Assembly (NCBI RefSeq): GCF_007859915.1
Contig: NZ_SJPM01000003.1
Location: 124,001-188,000 of the forward strand
Source: Neorhodopirellula pilleata
Lineage (GTDB): Bacteria > Planctomycetota > Planctomycetia > Pirellulales > Pirellulaceae
Length of the DNA: 64,000 bases
Reading direction: 5' to 3'
The position numbers and the translations under genes are program-made. The notes beneath the pieces are model-generated. The model was not told the origin of the DNA. It saw only the letters and a program-made list of their open reading frames with translations, and did no database searches. Positions 44,324 through 53,038 of this stretch are shown in pieces (positions within the stretch are counted from its first letter, which is position 1; the number at the start of each line of letters is the position of its first letter).

Positions 44324-45379
44324 TTGTTCGACCTCACGCAGCCTCCCGCCAGCGACCCGTCGGTCATCTTGCGGTATCGTGATCGCCAATACGCGGCCGA
44401 TCTGATCGCGGCGGCGATTTTGGAGTTCGATCTGTTCACTTGGATCGACCAGCATTCTGGTGTGACGCTGGCGAACCTATGTGAGCACTTTGGATGGCAG
44501 TCTCGGCCTGCTGATGTTTTGATGACGCTTTGTCGGGCCAGCGGATTTGTTCGCACCGATCCGAGCGGTCACTGCGAACTGACCGAAGTGGGGCGTGAGT
44601 ATTTGGTCGCCGATAGCCCCTGGTTTCTCGGGCCGTATTATCAACCGATCGCCGATTCGCCCAAGTTGCACGACTACGTTCAGATTCTGAAGACAGGCAA
44701 ACCGGCCAATTGGCAAGCGAAAGCTGACGGGGCTGATTGGCACGAATCGATGAAGGATCCCGCATTTGCAAAAAGTTTCACGGAGTTGATGAATTGCCGC
44801 GGGATCGCGTTCGGACAAAAATTGGCGGAGTCACTCGCCGCTGAGATGCACGACCGCAAGCATCTGCTGGATGTCGGCGGGGGATCGGGGATCTACAGTG
44901 CGACGATGGTGTCTCGTTACCCGCAATTGCGGGCGACGGTTTTGGAGCAACCGCCCGTCGACGTCATCACAAGATCGGAAGTCGAACGTTGGGGCTTGTC
45001 CGATCGCATTGCGATTCATTCGGCCGACATGTTCACCGACCCGTGGAGTTCTGACACGCAGCACACTGGCATCGATACGATCTTGCTGTCGAACGTGCTG
45101 CATGATTGGGATTGGTCGGAAGCGAACGAAATTATTCGTCGCACGGCTGAGACGTTGCCTTCGGGCGGATTGTTGATCATTCATGACGCGATCATCAATG
45201 CTGACAAGACCGGTCCCCTGCCCGTGGCCGAATATTCCTCATTGCTGATGAACATCACCCAAGGCAAATGCTACAGCGTCACAGAATACGCCGAAATGGT
45301 CGCTATGTACGGGCTTGAAGTCACTCGCAATGCCGACACGACCGGAGACCGCGGGTTCGTGATCGCGGTCAAAAGTTAA
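44324..45379 (+). CDS. SAM-dependent O-methyltransferase (class I, plant-OMT-like)
   Basis: 351 residues from a TTG with AGGA upstream. The N-terminal winged-helix dimerisation region (AADLIAAAILEFDLFTWIDQ) is followed by the SAM site LLDVGGGSGIYSATM. The acidic strand ATVLEQPPV, DTILLSNVLHDWDWSEANEI and GGLLIIHDAI complete the pattern, as in hydroxyneurosporene and plant-type O-methyltransferases. It would methylate a hydroxyl on a small molecule. It is upstream of the acyltransferase group and may belong to the same pathway, though a 409-base gap with a possible RNA gene lies between. Confidence 0.88.
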   Translation: MFDLTQPPASDPSVILRYRDRQYAADLIAAAILEFDLFTWIDQHSGVTLANLCEHFGWQSRPADVLMTLCRASGFVRTDPSGHCELTEVGREYLVADSPWFLGPYYQPIADSPKLHDYVQILKTGKPANWQAKADGADWHESMKDPAFAKSFTELMNCRGIAFGQKLAESLAAEMHDRKHLLDVGGGSGIYSATMVSRYPQLRATVLEQPPVDVITRSEVERWGLSDRIAIHSADMFTDPWSSDTQHTGIDTILLSNVLHDWDWSEANEIIRRTAETLPSGGLLIIHDAIINADKTGPLPVAEYSSLLMNITQGKCYSVTEYAEMVAMYGLEVTRNADTTGDRGFVIAVKS

Positions 45380-45404
45380 TCGACAGCACCGGCATTTGCG
45401 AACA

Positions 45405-45483
45405 CACAAAAAAAAACCAGCCTGGGTGTCTCAAGAAGGGGCAATTTCCGAGACGAGCGAGTTTCCTCAGCTCCCAGACTGGC
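45405..45483 (-). terminator. Intrinsic-terminator-like hairpin on the minus strand without a gene upstream
   Basis: Read on the minus strand, CCAGTCTGGG ... CCCAGGCTGG forms a stem with inner pairing TCTCGG/TTGAGA, followed directly by nine T residues (complement of 45409-45417 A run). No convincing minus-strand gene feeds it, so it may end a small RNA starting around 45550-45620. It also abuts the 3' end of the plus-strand methyltransferase gene. Confidence 0.5.
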
Positions 45484-45788
45484 AGCACGATTTTAGTCCT
45501 CAGCTTGGGCAGTGACCAGATGTTTTCGCGATCAATTCGCTGACCAATCAAGGATCTGCGGGACATCATGGGGACATAAAACAAAAAAACGTCAAAAATG
45601 ACAAAAATTTCTTAAGTCACCCATGTCCGGAAACCGGAACATTTTCGAGGTTCTCCCAATGCATGGTGCTTTCTAGTCTCCATGTGGGGGAGCAGGTCCC
45701 GTTGGTGTCTCGGCATGTCGCTCGCGTCTCAGGTTAGAGACCGATTTGTCAACGACTTGAACCGATCGACCTGCATGGATGCAAGCGA

Positions 45789-46484
45789 ATGTTTACTGAA
45801 GAAATTGTTGTTAGCGATTCGATTCCCTATCGTTCGTTTGGCGCTTCTACGCTGGAGGTGCCTCGATCGAAATCGGGTGGTCGTGTCGTTCGTAACCGAG
45901 ACCACCAAACCATCTATTCGAACTTAGCCGATGGGGTGTCGATCGAGCGTTTCTACGGAAGTGATGATTCGTCATTTGAACACATTCAGCAGATCCGCAG
46001 TCAACGCGGCGGACATCAACTGTACTTCGACTTCGACGCTTACAGTTTTCACTATTGTCTATCGGTCGATCGCGAGCGAATCGGAACGCTCACGGCGACG
46101 ATGGCCGATGAGGGGCAACTTGATTGCCAGGATTACTATCCGCCGAAACTGATACAAGAGTACGCAGACATCATTTTTTCGCCGTGTAAGTTTGCGATCC
46201 AACGTAGTCGTTATTCGTCGATGCGGCTAATGCGATTGATGGTTCGTGAAACTTGGCGTGATTTGCTGTCACAAGGTTGCCGATTGTCGCTCATGAACGC
46301 ACGACGGGAGATGGTGCCATTTTATCGTCGGATGGGTTTTCACATCATTGCGGGTTCGGACTTCGTACATCCGACTTGCGGTACTGATAGCCAAGTGATG
46401 TACATGACGGCCGATCCACAGCAGCGTTCTTATTTTGCGGACCTGTTTGAATTCATCGACGACGCCCCCACGATCGAGGTCTGA
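45789..46484 (+). CDS. GNAT-family acyltransferase, FeeM / N-acyl amino acid synthase-like
   Basis: 231 residues. From about residue 70 it follows the GNAT pattern used by N-acyl amino acid synthases and autoinducer-like synthases: IQQIRSQRGGHQLYFDFDAY, FHYCLSVDRERIGTLTATMA, a long middle, and LSLMNARREMVPFYRRMGFH (the closing GNAT helix and strand). The N-terminal 60 residues are unrecognised. Such enzymes join a long-chain acyl group to an amino acid or amine. The next gene begins 4 bases after its stop and encodes a ligase-like protein, a possible source of the acyl donor. Substrate unknown. Confidence 0.7.
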   Translation: MFTEEIVVSDSIPYRSFGASTLEVPRSKSGGRVVRNRDHQTIYSNLADGVSIERFYGSDDSSFEHIQQIRSQRGGHQLYFDFDAYSFHYCLSVDRERIGTLTATMADEGQLDCQDYYPPKLIQEYADIIFSPCKFAIQRSRYSSMRLMRLMVRETWRDLLSQGCRLSLMNARREMVPFYRRMGFHIIAGSDFVHPTCGTDSQVMYMTADPQQRSYFADLFEFIDDAPTIEV

Positions 46485-46488
46485 ATCG

Positions 46489-47499
46489 ATGGCACCCCGA
46501 CTTCAGGTTTTTCGGTCAGGTGTTTCGCCCGTGCGAGCAGATACGCCGTCAAGGCCCGATACTTTATCGATCGTTGGAACGGAACAACTTTCCTACGCGG
46601 CCGGTTCGACCTCGTTGGAACCGGACGGATATCGGCGGATCGGCAAACTCGATGGGCAACGTCTCGGTCAACTTGTATCGGTGTTTCCCGAACTGGAGCA
46701 ATGGATTCGGCCGGACTGTTTAATCATCAACGCCTATCCGGCCGCACTCGGTCTGCAAGGATTTGCCCCTTTGGTCGATACGTACTTGCATGGACCGACG
46801 TTGATTCGTTCGTTGCGATTGGCGGCAAGGGAACAGCGGTCGGTTATCTTTGCGGCCCAACCGTTGGTGGGTGCGAATATGCTGATCGAGGCGATCGCAG
46901 CTGGTTTTGAATTTCCGAGCCGGTTGCTTTGGGCCGGTGGCGGCTATTATTTCCCTCGCTCGCTTGAAAAGTACATGGAACAGCTGCTCCACTCGATCGG
47001 TTGTCAGGTTCGATTCCTGCACTGTTATGGCGTGGCGGAAGTGGCCCACACTTGTTTTGCCGCGACGGAACGGTTTGACGACGGTTTGCCTCGCTTCCGC
47101 AAAGTCGTCGAGCAGCTTGAGATTGAGATCCAATCCGATGGTTGCTTGATCTTGCGTTTGGGCGACCGTCAAACCGCTACCAAAGAACGGATCGAAGCGA
47201 TCGACAATCACTGGCGAATTCAAAACGGCCCTGATCGTTTGAGCGTGTTGGTATTCGACGAGTTAGAGTCTTGGGGAGAGCCGGAGTGGACGTGTCGAAC
47301 GGGTTACTTCGGCGAACATCAAAGGGAACTTCAGTTCCAGCTCAGGCAAGGTGTTCAACCGCGTTCAAACCGAGAACATCGGTTCCATATTTTTTGGGAT
47401 CGATTCGGCGGTTCGATTCAATCGAAGCCGCAATGGGGCGATCGATCGGTCAAGCGACATACCGATGGTCAGCGACATCGATTCGCGCGGGTGGCTTGA
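46489..47499 (+). CDS. Short protein resembling adenylate-forming (acyl-CoA/ACP ligase) enzymes
   Basis: 336 residues from the ATG at 46489. The middle has the ANL layout: SRLLWAGGGYYFPRSLEKYM, RFLHCYGVAEVAHTC (the YGxxE motif), and W..RTGYFG near residue 275 where RTGD is usual. The N-terminal domain is much shorter than in true ligases (about 500 residues), and the nucleotide-binding STG...K motif is only hinted at by GSTSLEPDGYRRIGK. It is thus either a diverged acyl-protein synthetase (LuxE-like) or an inactive homologue. The last 50 bases overlap the convergent regulator gene. After GYFG the reading frame is less family-like; a frameshift near 47300 is possible. Confidence 0.6.
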   Translation: MAPRLQVFRSGVSPVRADTPSRPDTLSIVGTEQLSYAAGSTSLEPDGYRRIGKLDGQRLGQLVSVFPELEQWIRPDCLIINAYPAALGLQGFAPLVDTYLHGPTLIRSLRLAAREQRSVIFAAQPLVGANMLIEAIAAGFEFPSRLLWAGGGYYFPRSLEKYMEQLLHSIGCQVRFLHCYGVAEVAHTCFAATERFDDGLPRFRKVVEQLEIEIQSDGCLILRLGDRQTATKERIEAIDNHWRIQNGPDRLSVLVFDELESWGEPEWTCRTGYFGEHQRELQFQLRQGVQPRSNREHRFHIFWDRFGGSIQSKPQWGDRSVKRHTDGQRHRFARVA

Positions 47500-48517
47500 C
47501 CAATTTTTGAAGTGTTTTCAAGCCCGCTCGGATGATTCGTTTCGTCATCGCGGATTTGGCAACGGACGGCTTGAATGGTCGCAGAAGTCGGGCGAAATGG
47601 ATGGTCGTCGATGCGTTTGCGTAATTATCATCGAGTTCTTGGCGGCCGTTCAAGCTGAATTCGCAAATCGGGAAATCGAATTCCGGCATGCTCGTTTGGC
47701 AGTCTTCGAAACCTAACGAAATCAAACGCTGCAGATTCAGACGACTGGCACCGAAGGACAACATCCGAAAGTCGTCTGCCGAAGGGTCTCGGGACAACAT
47801 CGCGATTCGGTGGAACAACGCGTAGGCCAACGAATCAGTCATACGACGCCAGGGAACCTTCCCGGATCCGGGGAAATCCGTGGCCGAATCCAGCACGATG
47901 AACTGGCTTTCTTGTTGAATATCGTGCGCTGAAATTTCCATGAACGAAATCTCACCGTTGCGAAATCGTTGATAGGCCGTTTGGGTGACCGGCAACACGA
48001 CCGTTAATCCACTGCAAACGCCGCCACATCGCGCCAGTTGAAAGCACGCAGGGTTCTTTTTCCAGATGGCAAGATAGCGTTGCTCATACAAGCTTAAGCT
48101 CTCGTCGAGCAATCGGTCTCCGCGTTCAAACAACTCGGTGGCGGGATCATCGGCGTCGCGATCAAGATGCCATTTCCAGTTGTCACGCATACGACGGACG
48201 ACAGCGAGGACCGCTTCTTCGTCATGCAGAAACGCTTCGGCCGGCGGGGCCGCTCGGGTCTGAATGAACCGAGATAACGACCATGGTAAGCGAGCGAGTT
48301 CATCGTCCTCGACTCGGTCCTCGACACAACAGGCTTGTTCGTAGGACAGGTCGAGCCAATTCGCGATTTGCTCTAACTTATTTGCCGAGACGCTGACTTG
48401 ACCGCCTTCAGCGAACTGAAGTGTTCGGACGGACACCCCGGCGCGGACGGCTAATTGTAATTGCGTAAGTCCCCGCGCCTGTCTAGCTTCGCGAATCTGA
48501 TCGCTACCTCGTGGCAT
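47450..48517 (-). CDS. XRE-family regulator fused to a GNAT-like domain
   Basis: 355 residues. The N-terminal 65 residues are a helix-turn-helix of the XRE type (IREARQARGLTQLQLAVRAG, VSVRTLQFAEGGQVSVSANK). From about residue 150 the order LARCGGVCSGLTVVLPVTQT, ISFMEISAHDIQQESQFIVL and LAYALFHRIAMLSR follows the strands and helices of a GNAT domain, though the CoA-binding loop is not clear. The ending FGASRLNLQRLISLGFEDC recalls the last GNAT helix. It probably binds DNA near its own start, between it and the divergent NTPase gene, and may sense an acyl product of the neighbouring enzymes. Confidence 0.72.
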   Translation of the reverse strand: MPRGSDQIREARQARGLTQLQLAVRAGVSVRTLQFAEGGQVSVSANKLEQIANWLDLSYEQACCVEDRVEDDELARLPWSLSRFIQTRAAPPAEAFLHDEEAVLAVVRRMRDNWKWHLDRDADDPATELFERGDRLLDESLSLYEQRYLAIWKKNPACFQLARCGGVCSGLTVVLPVTQTAYQRFRNGEISFMEISAHDIQQESQFIVLDSATDFPGSGKVPWRRMTDSLAYALFHRIAMLSRDPSADDFRMLSFGASRLNLQRLISLGFEDCQTSMPEFDFPICEFSLNGRQELDDNYANASTTIHFARLLRPFKPSVAKSAMTKRIIRAGLKTLQKLVKPPARIDVADHRYVA

Positions 48518-48612
48518 TCCTGTCCCCGTTTGATCAAAACGATACGGTTTTCTGCTTCGTTTGCGCGATTTTTGCGCACAACGATATGATGTTAACAGTA
48601 GCCTTGGTACTT

Positions 48613-48690
48613 GAGGAGCCTGCTAGCAAGAGCCGAACACGAAACGCATATTCGTGTCCAAGGGGCAACGGCTCTCGCGGTAGGCTCCTC
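48613..48690 (+). other. Nested hairpin in the leader of the NTPase gene
   Basis: The outer stem pairs GAGGAGCCTGCTAGCAAGAG (48613-48632, then CC) with GGCTCTCGCGGTAGGCTCCT (48670-48689, then C). An inner stem ACACGAA (48637-48643) pairs with TTCGTGT (48651-48657) around a 7-base loop. A TATTTT follows the outer stem, and an AAGGAGGG ribosome site lies about 25 bases further on. It could be a regulatory leader, an operator palindrome or a weak attenuator. Confidence 0.6.
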
Positions 48691-48727
48691 TATTTTGATC
48701 ATTGCCCAAATTCTAAGGAGGGAATTC

Positions 48728-51451
48728 ATGGCCGCGTTACTCGGTAAGACTTTTTGTTCAAGTGTCGAGCCGAATTGTCTTTCGGTTGGGCATCTGGAGT
48801 TTGCTTTTGATCGTTGGAAGCAAGCATGGCAAACCGATCCTGCGTCCGTCGATCTACCCGATTGTTCCCCAGGCTTCCCTGCGGTCTCGATACAGGATGG
48901 TTATCAGCCGATCGAAGTCCTCGTTTCCGGCGATTTAATGGGCGACGACTGTCTAGGCAATGAACGCTCGATCGCGTTTGCCGATGCTCTTGAGTCGTTT
49001 CGACCGCTGTCGATCCTCATCGGTGAGCCGGGAACGGGCAAGACGAGCACGGTGCGATGGCTCGTTCGATCGATACTTCGAGGCGAATGGGATCAATGGG
49101 AGTTCCCGATTCCAATCCGAGGCCAGGACTATGGCGATGCCTTGGCCGACGATCCTAGTATTTCGCCGCTCGAGTTTTTTCTATCGAATTGGCTTCCGCC
49201 GAATGTAAACTCGCTCTCCATTTTTGAACCGGATAGCCGTTGTTGCCCAAGCCAAGCCGTGAAAGATTTGGCACGTTTGGCTCGTTCAAATCCGGCTGAT
49301 GGCCTCACAATACTCAACCGAACGCTGTTGATCGTCGACGATTGGGATCGCATTCCGCAGCGATGGAGACGTCATGCCGAGCGGAACTTAGACCGTGACT
49401 CCGATGTGATGACAACGCTGTTGACGTCACGCTCGCAATCGTCGGTTTCCGCTCGGGCCGATGTCCGCCAGTTGACAATCTTTACTCCAAAGTGGCCGTT
49501 TGTTCGGTCCGATCGGGAGCCTATTGAGTGGACCGAAGACCGAACCGCGAACGACAGCCCGATTAGCGAGCTGAGTCAAAACCCGGCTTGGCGGAGAATG
49601 ATTGACGCCTTTTTTGCCGCCCATTCCAGTTCGCCGCAAGCGGACATCCATGGCGTTTCAATGTCGGGATCGGTCCGTTTGATGGAGCAGCTCGTTCGAT
49701 GGGAACGACAACGAGGCCAAGTTGATTCGAACCTTCCCATCCATCTCAATCACCTCCGAGCGCTTGAGCGGATTGCCTATCGACTTGTCACTCTTCCGAC
49801 CGGTCAGACGCAACGTTTTTCGATCGACGACCTGGAACGCGTCTGTGGTTGTTGTCAATCTGACGTCGAGACGTTGTTGCGAAGTCGATGGTTGACTCAT
49901 GATTCGACGTTCATCGAAGATTGTCGCTTCTCAAGCAAGGCGTTCCTGAATCACTTTGCCGCTCGTCACGTTGCCGATGAGCTACCGCCCCAGGAACAAC
50001 GCGGTTTCTTGGATATGGCGATCGTTTGTTCGCAACGGCTTGCCGTCGCTCGTCAAGCGTTGACATGGGAGGCCGGCTCATTGACGGCAAAACTGGACGG
50101 CACCACCTTTCGATCTGTTCTCCACGATTGGCTTCCCAAATGGTTGGCTCAATCAGACAGTTACGATATCACAACGGATCGAATCGCAGAGCTCTTGATT
50201 GCGGCCTCGACGGAACCGAGCGATATCGATGGACCGGTTCCGCAAACTTGCCATCGGTTATGGAGCAGTCTGGCCGATTGTTCATGTGAACAAGTCATTC
50301 GATATCGCCTTGAGCTGCTCGCGAAATTAAACCGTCGGTTTCTTGTGCAGAAATTATCCGCGATGCGACAAGACCGAGACGATCGATTCAGACGCTGGTT
50401 ACCCAGTATTCCAACACACATTCTCGAGATCATGGGGGTCGTGTGCACACAAGACTTGATGCATCGCAATGCACAACATCGCTCCCTAGTGAATGTTGTT
50501 GATGCCGATAACGACGCCGACGATTTGCCCGATTGTCAAACGTTGAGCAATCTCGTTCATGTTGCGTTTTGTGATCGGGATCACCGACGTTTAGATGACT
50601 TATGGTGCCAACTACTTTCTAAATCGCAAGCACAGATCGGGAATCATCTTCGATCCAAATATCGGCTCGCTGCCGACGTTCGATCGGCGATTGTTTTTCA
50701 ATTGATTCATTTCGTCTCTTCCGAGACGACCAACACGGTGGACTCCGACGACACATTATTGATGACGATTGCGGCAAGCCGATTTGCGATGCTCGCGAGT
50801 TGCGAAACGGATGCGATCTACTTACGTGAATCCCTCGAAAAAGCGGCGTCCGTGATCGCTACGGTCGATCGTCCTGGCTCGGTTCGTTTCGTGGCGCTTT
50901 ATAAAACGCTTGTTGAATCGTTGATGCACGCGCTGGCCGAAATTGCGCCGAATGCGATGCTCGTCGCGCAGCGCGATAATCCGGTTGTTCGCCGTGTCAT
51001 CGAACCGGTCGTTCATCAATTGCAGTGGCTGGTTTATCGCGATCGAATCGTCGATTCACGTGGCGTGGTCATTGCGCGATCGACCGAGGATCCACTCGGG
51101 AACATTCGTTACTCGACTCCCGACGTCGTTCAAGAGATTGCCGAGACGTTGTCGCCGCGGCAACGTAATGATTTTTTAAGCTATTGGCATATGGTCTCCG
51201 AAGGCGACGAGGACTACCGCATGACTGATCGCGAGACGATTCACCGTTCGATGATCATGATTTTGGACTCGGATGCCAACGGTCCCTTGGCCGAGCGACT
51301 TGCCGCTTGCTACCAGGATGGAACACCGCCTCAGTTCGGTACATGGAAGAAGAATCTCAATCGGGTCGTCAGGCGATGTTCGCATCATCCCGAATGGGTT
51401 GCCCACTTGCGCGAAATCGGATTGGTCACGGCTGGTTTTGCTAAAGAATGA
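48728..51451 (+). CDS. Large NACHT/STAND-like P-loop NTPase
   Basis: 907 residues from the ATG at 48728, which has a near-perfect AAGGAGGG site; a longer reading from 48611 would run through the hairpin leader and is rejected. The Walker A is LIGEPGTGKTSTVRW near residue 99, and Walker B is TLLIVDDWDRIPQ near 205, followed by a TTLLTSRSQ sensor-like strand. The C-terminal 550 residues are alpha-helical without recognised repeats. No N-terminal effector domain precedes the P-loop. NACHT-type NTPases act in signalling, regulation and phage defence; its role is unknown. It is divergent from the XRE-GNAT regulator. Confidence 0.78.
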   Translation: MAALLGKTFCSSVEPNCLSVGHLEFAFDRWKQAWQTDPASVDLPDCSPGFPAVSIQDGYQPIEVLVSGDLMGDDCLGNERSIAFADALESFRPLSILIGEPGTGKTSTVRWLVRSILRGEWDQWEFPIPIRGQDYGDALADDPSISPLEFFLSNWLPPNVNSLSIFEPDSRCCPSQAVKDLARLARSNPADGLTILNRTLLIVDDWDRIPQRWRRHAERNLDRDSDVMTTLLTSRSQSSVSARADVRQLTIFTPKWPFVRSDREPIEWTEDRTANDSPISELSQNPAWRRMIDAFFAAHSSSPQADIHGVSMSGSVRLMEQLVRWERQRGQVDSNLPIHLNHLRALERIAYRLVTLPTGQTQRFSIDDLERVCGCCQSDVETLLRSRWLTHDSTFIEDCRFSSKAFLNHFAARHVADELPPQEQRGFLDMAIVCSQRLAVARQALTWEAGSLTAKLDGTTFRSVLHDWLPKWLAQSDSYDITTDRIAELLIAASTEPSDIDGPVPQTCHRLWSSLADCSCEQVIRYRLELLAKLNRRFLVQKLSAMRQDRDDRFRRWLPSIPTHILEIMGVVCTQDLMHRNAQHRSLVNVVDADNDADDLPDCQTLSNLVHVAFCDRDHRRLDDLWCQLLSKSQAQIGNHLRSKYRLAADVRSAIVFQLIHFVSSETTNTVDSDDTLLMTIAASRFAMLASCETDAIYLRESLEKAASVIATVDRPGSVRFVALYKTLVESLMHALAEIAPNAMLVAQRDNPVVRRVIEPVVHQLQWLVYRDRIVDSRGVVIARSTEDPLGNIRYSTPDVVQEIAETLSPRQRNDFLSYWHMVSEGDEDYRMTDRETIHRSMIMILDSDANGPLAERLAACYQDGTPPQFGTWKKNLNRVVRRCSHHPEWVAHLREIGLVTAGFAKE

Positions 51452-51490
51452 GACGACGATTCATGGTGCCTGTACTCGGTTCTGCGACGC

Positions 51491-52693
51491 TTAGATTTCC
51501 TCATCGACGAAGATAATGTGGCGAAAGTAATGTTGTGATTCGAAACTCGCCCCCAAAGCGCCGATCAACAACCCCAAGGACGCGACAAAGACGGCCATGT
51601 GGGGACGATCGGTCCAATCGAGCATTCGGGTATCGGTGACCGTCGATGCGGCCCAAGTTGCAACCAATTTCGAGGGAAACAAGAAATGCGTTAACGTTAA
51701 TCCCACGACGAACAAGGTCAGCCACGTGCTCAACATGCCTGCAAAGACGATTCCGAAAGCCGAAAGAGACGTCACCACGTATTGCTCGCTGCGTCGACGA
51801 CCCCGCCGCACCAATAATTGTTGCCGAGCGACGACGTAGGCCGTCGTCACCAACAATGACGCACCGATCAGTCCGAACACACGGAGGTGCGATTGAGCGA
51901 GCGCGAGATCCCATGCCTCGGCGGTCATCAATAGAATTGCCAACGTCGAAAACGCCGCGATCGTCAGTCGGCTCAACCGGGCAGGGAATTCCCACGGGCG
52001 GGCCGCCATGATCGCTTCGTAAACTTCGTAACGGTTGATCCACGCCGCTCGAACTGAAAAGTTCACGTATCCGAGCGTTCGTCCTTCGCCTTCTTCGAGT
52101 CGCAGGTCGGCGATGTCGAGTAGATGTTGCCGCGCCCGCTCGACGTCTTCGGGTTGCAGCGCCGCCATGTGATCGAGCGCCGATGCGTTGGGAGGATGGA
52201 ACAGCAAATCGTTGGGATGGTCGCTGCGAGGCAGTCCGGATAAATGCCCGATGCTGTGCAACATCAAACGACTGAGTCGTCGGGCGATGCGTTGCACCCG
52301 AGAATCTTGATCGACTTCGATCCCGAGCGCCTGAGGGTCGATCAACGACATGGAGATCACCGCCGCGTCGAGCGGTCGGCTGAGCGCCGCGAAACAATAG
52401 GGCGAGTAGTTGCCGATCAATTCCGAAGCGGTCAAGACGAAGGCGAAGTCCCAATGTTTCGAATCGCGTTCCTCCATCGCCTGTCGCAACAGCAAGCTAG
52501 GTTCGATGCGACCGCCGCCCATCATCTCGGGACGTTTGATCTCGAAGAAATCAAACTTCAATCCGGGAAATAGTTCGCAGAGGCGTTCGTCGGTTTGTTC
52601 GACAGCCAATTTGGTTGCCCGCGCATCCACACGGTCCAATGGACCTGCCACGATCACGCCGATCTCGATCAGATTTTCTTGATTCGGGGCCAT
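51491..52693 (-). CDS. Membrane protein with a degenerate metzincin motif
   Basis: 400 residues. The N-terminal half is soluble and archaemetzincin-like: FVLTASELIGNYSPYCFAAL, then LMLHSIGHLSGLPRSDHPND. The HSIGH keeps the two His and Gly of HExxHxxG but has Ser where the catalytic Glu belongs, so protease activity by the normal mechanism is doubtful. The C-terminal half has about five membrane helices (LTIAAFSTLAILLMTAEAWD and later ones) and a soluble tail. It is convergent with the NTPase gene (39 bases apart). Function unknown. Confidence 0.75.
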   Translation of the reverse strand: MAPNQENLIEIGVIVAGPLDRVDARATKLAVEQTDERLCELFPGLKFDFFEIKRPEMMGGGRIEPSLLLRQAMEERDSKHWDFAFVLTASELIGNYSPYCFAALSRPLDAAVISMSLIDPQALGIEVDQDSRVQRIARRLSRLMLHSIGHLSGLPRSDHPNDLLFHPPNASALDHMAALQPEDVERARQHLLDIADLRLEEGEGRTLGYVNFSVRAAWINRYEVYEAIMAARPWEFPARLSRLTIAAFSTLAILLMTAEAWDLALAQSHLRVFGLIGASLLVTTAYVVARQQLLVRRGRRRSEQYVVTSLSAFGIVFAGMLSTWLTLFVVGLTLTHFLFPSKLVATWAASTVTDTRMLDWTDRPHMAVFVASLGLLIGALGASFESQHYFRHIIFVDEEI

Positions 52694-52811
52694 GCTCGAG
52701 ACGGAAGATCAAAGAAGGTGTGGACGGAAAAAGGGAGAACAAACCGACCTGCCTCAAAGGTACCAGATAATCCATCACGCCCCAATCACACCAAACGCGG
52801 CGACAACTAAC

Positions 52812-52923
52812 GTAGGCTGGGTCGGAGTCGCTTCGGCGTAGACCCGGCAGGATGTGAGTGTTCAACGAAGTCCATCAAGCCAATGCCGGGTGTTCGTCGC
52901 AAAGCCTCCTCCACCCAGCCTAC
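52812..52923. repeat. Inverted repeat with GTAGGCTGGGT ends
   Basis: GTAGGCTGGGT (52812-52822) and ACCCAGCCTAC (52913-52923) are exact inverses enclosing about 90 bases. It lies in the divergent 52694-53038 gap; the rest of that gap probably holds the promoters of the flanking genes. Confidence 0.75.
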
Positions 52924-53038
52924 CCGGGGCAACATGGGAATAAGAGCCGGACCCAACGTGTTGCCCGCCGACCAGAAACCGCTACGATGCGATGGTCAAC
53001 GGAACATTGCCCCCATCGATGGACGGAGCTGCTGAATC

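Noticed and set aside
48613..48690. Integron attC site
   Set aside because: The stem ends lack the GTTRRRY/RYYYAAC boxes and no integrase is present; a leader hairpin is simpler.
48611..48727. Extended N-terminus for the NTPase
   Set aside because: It would translate through the nested hairpin; the ATG at 48728 has a near-perfect ribosome site.
48728..51451. Known named phage-defence system
   Set aside because: The NTPase has no effector domain and no nuclease, reverse transcriptase or other defence gene is beside it, so a specific assignment is not supported.
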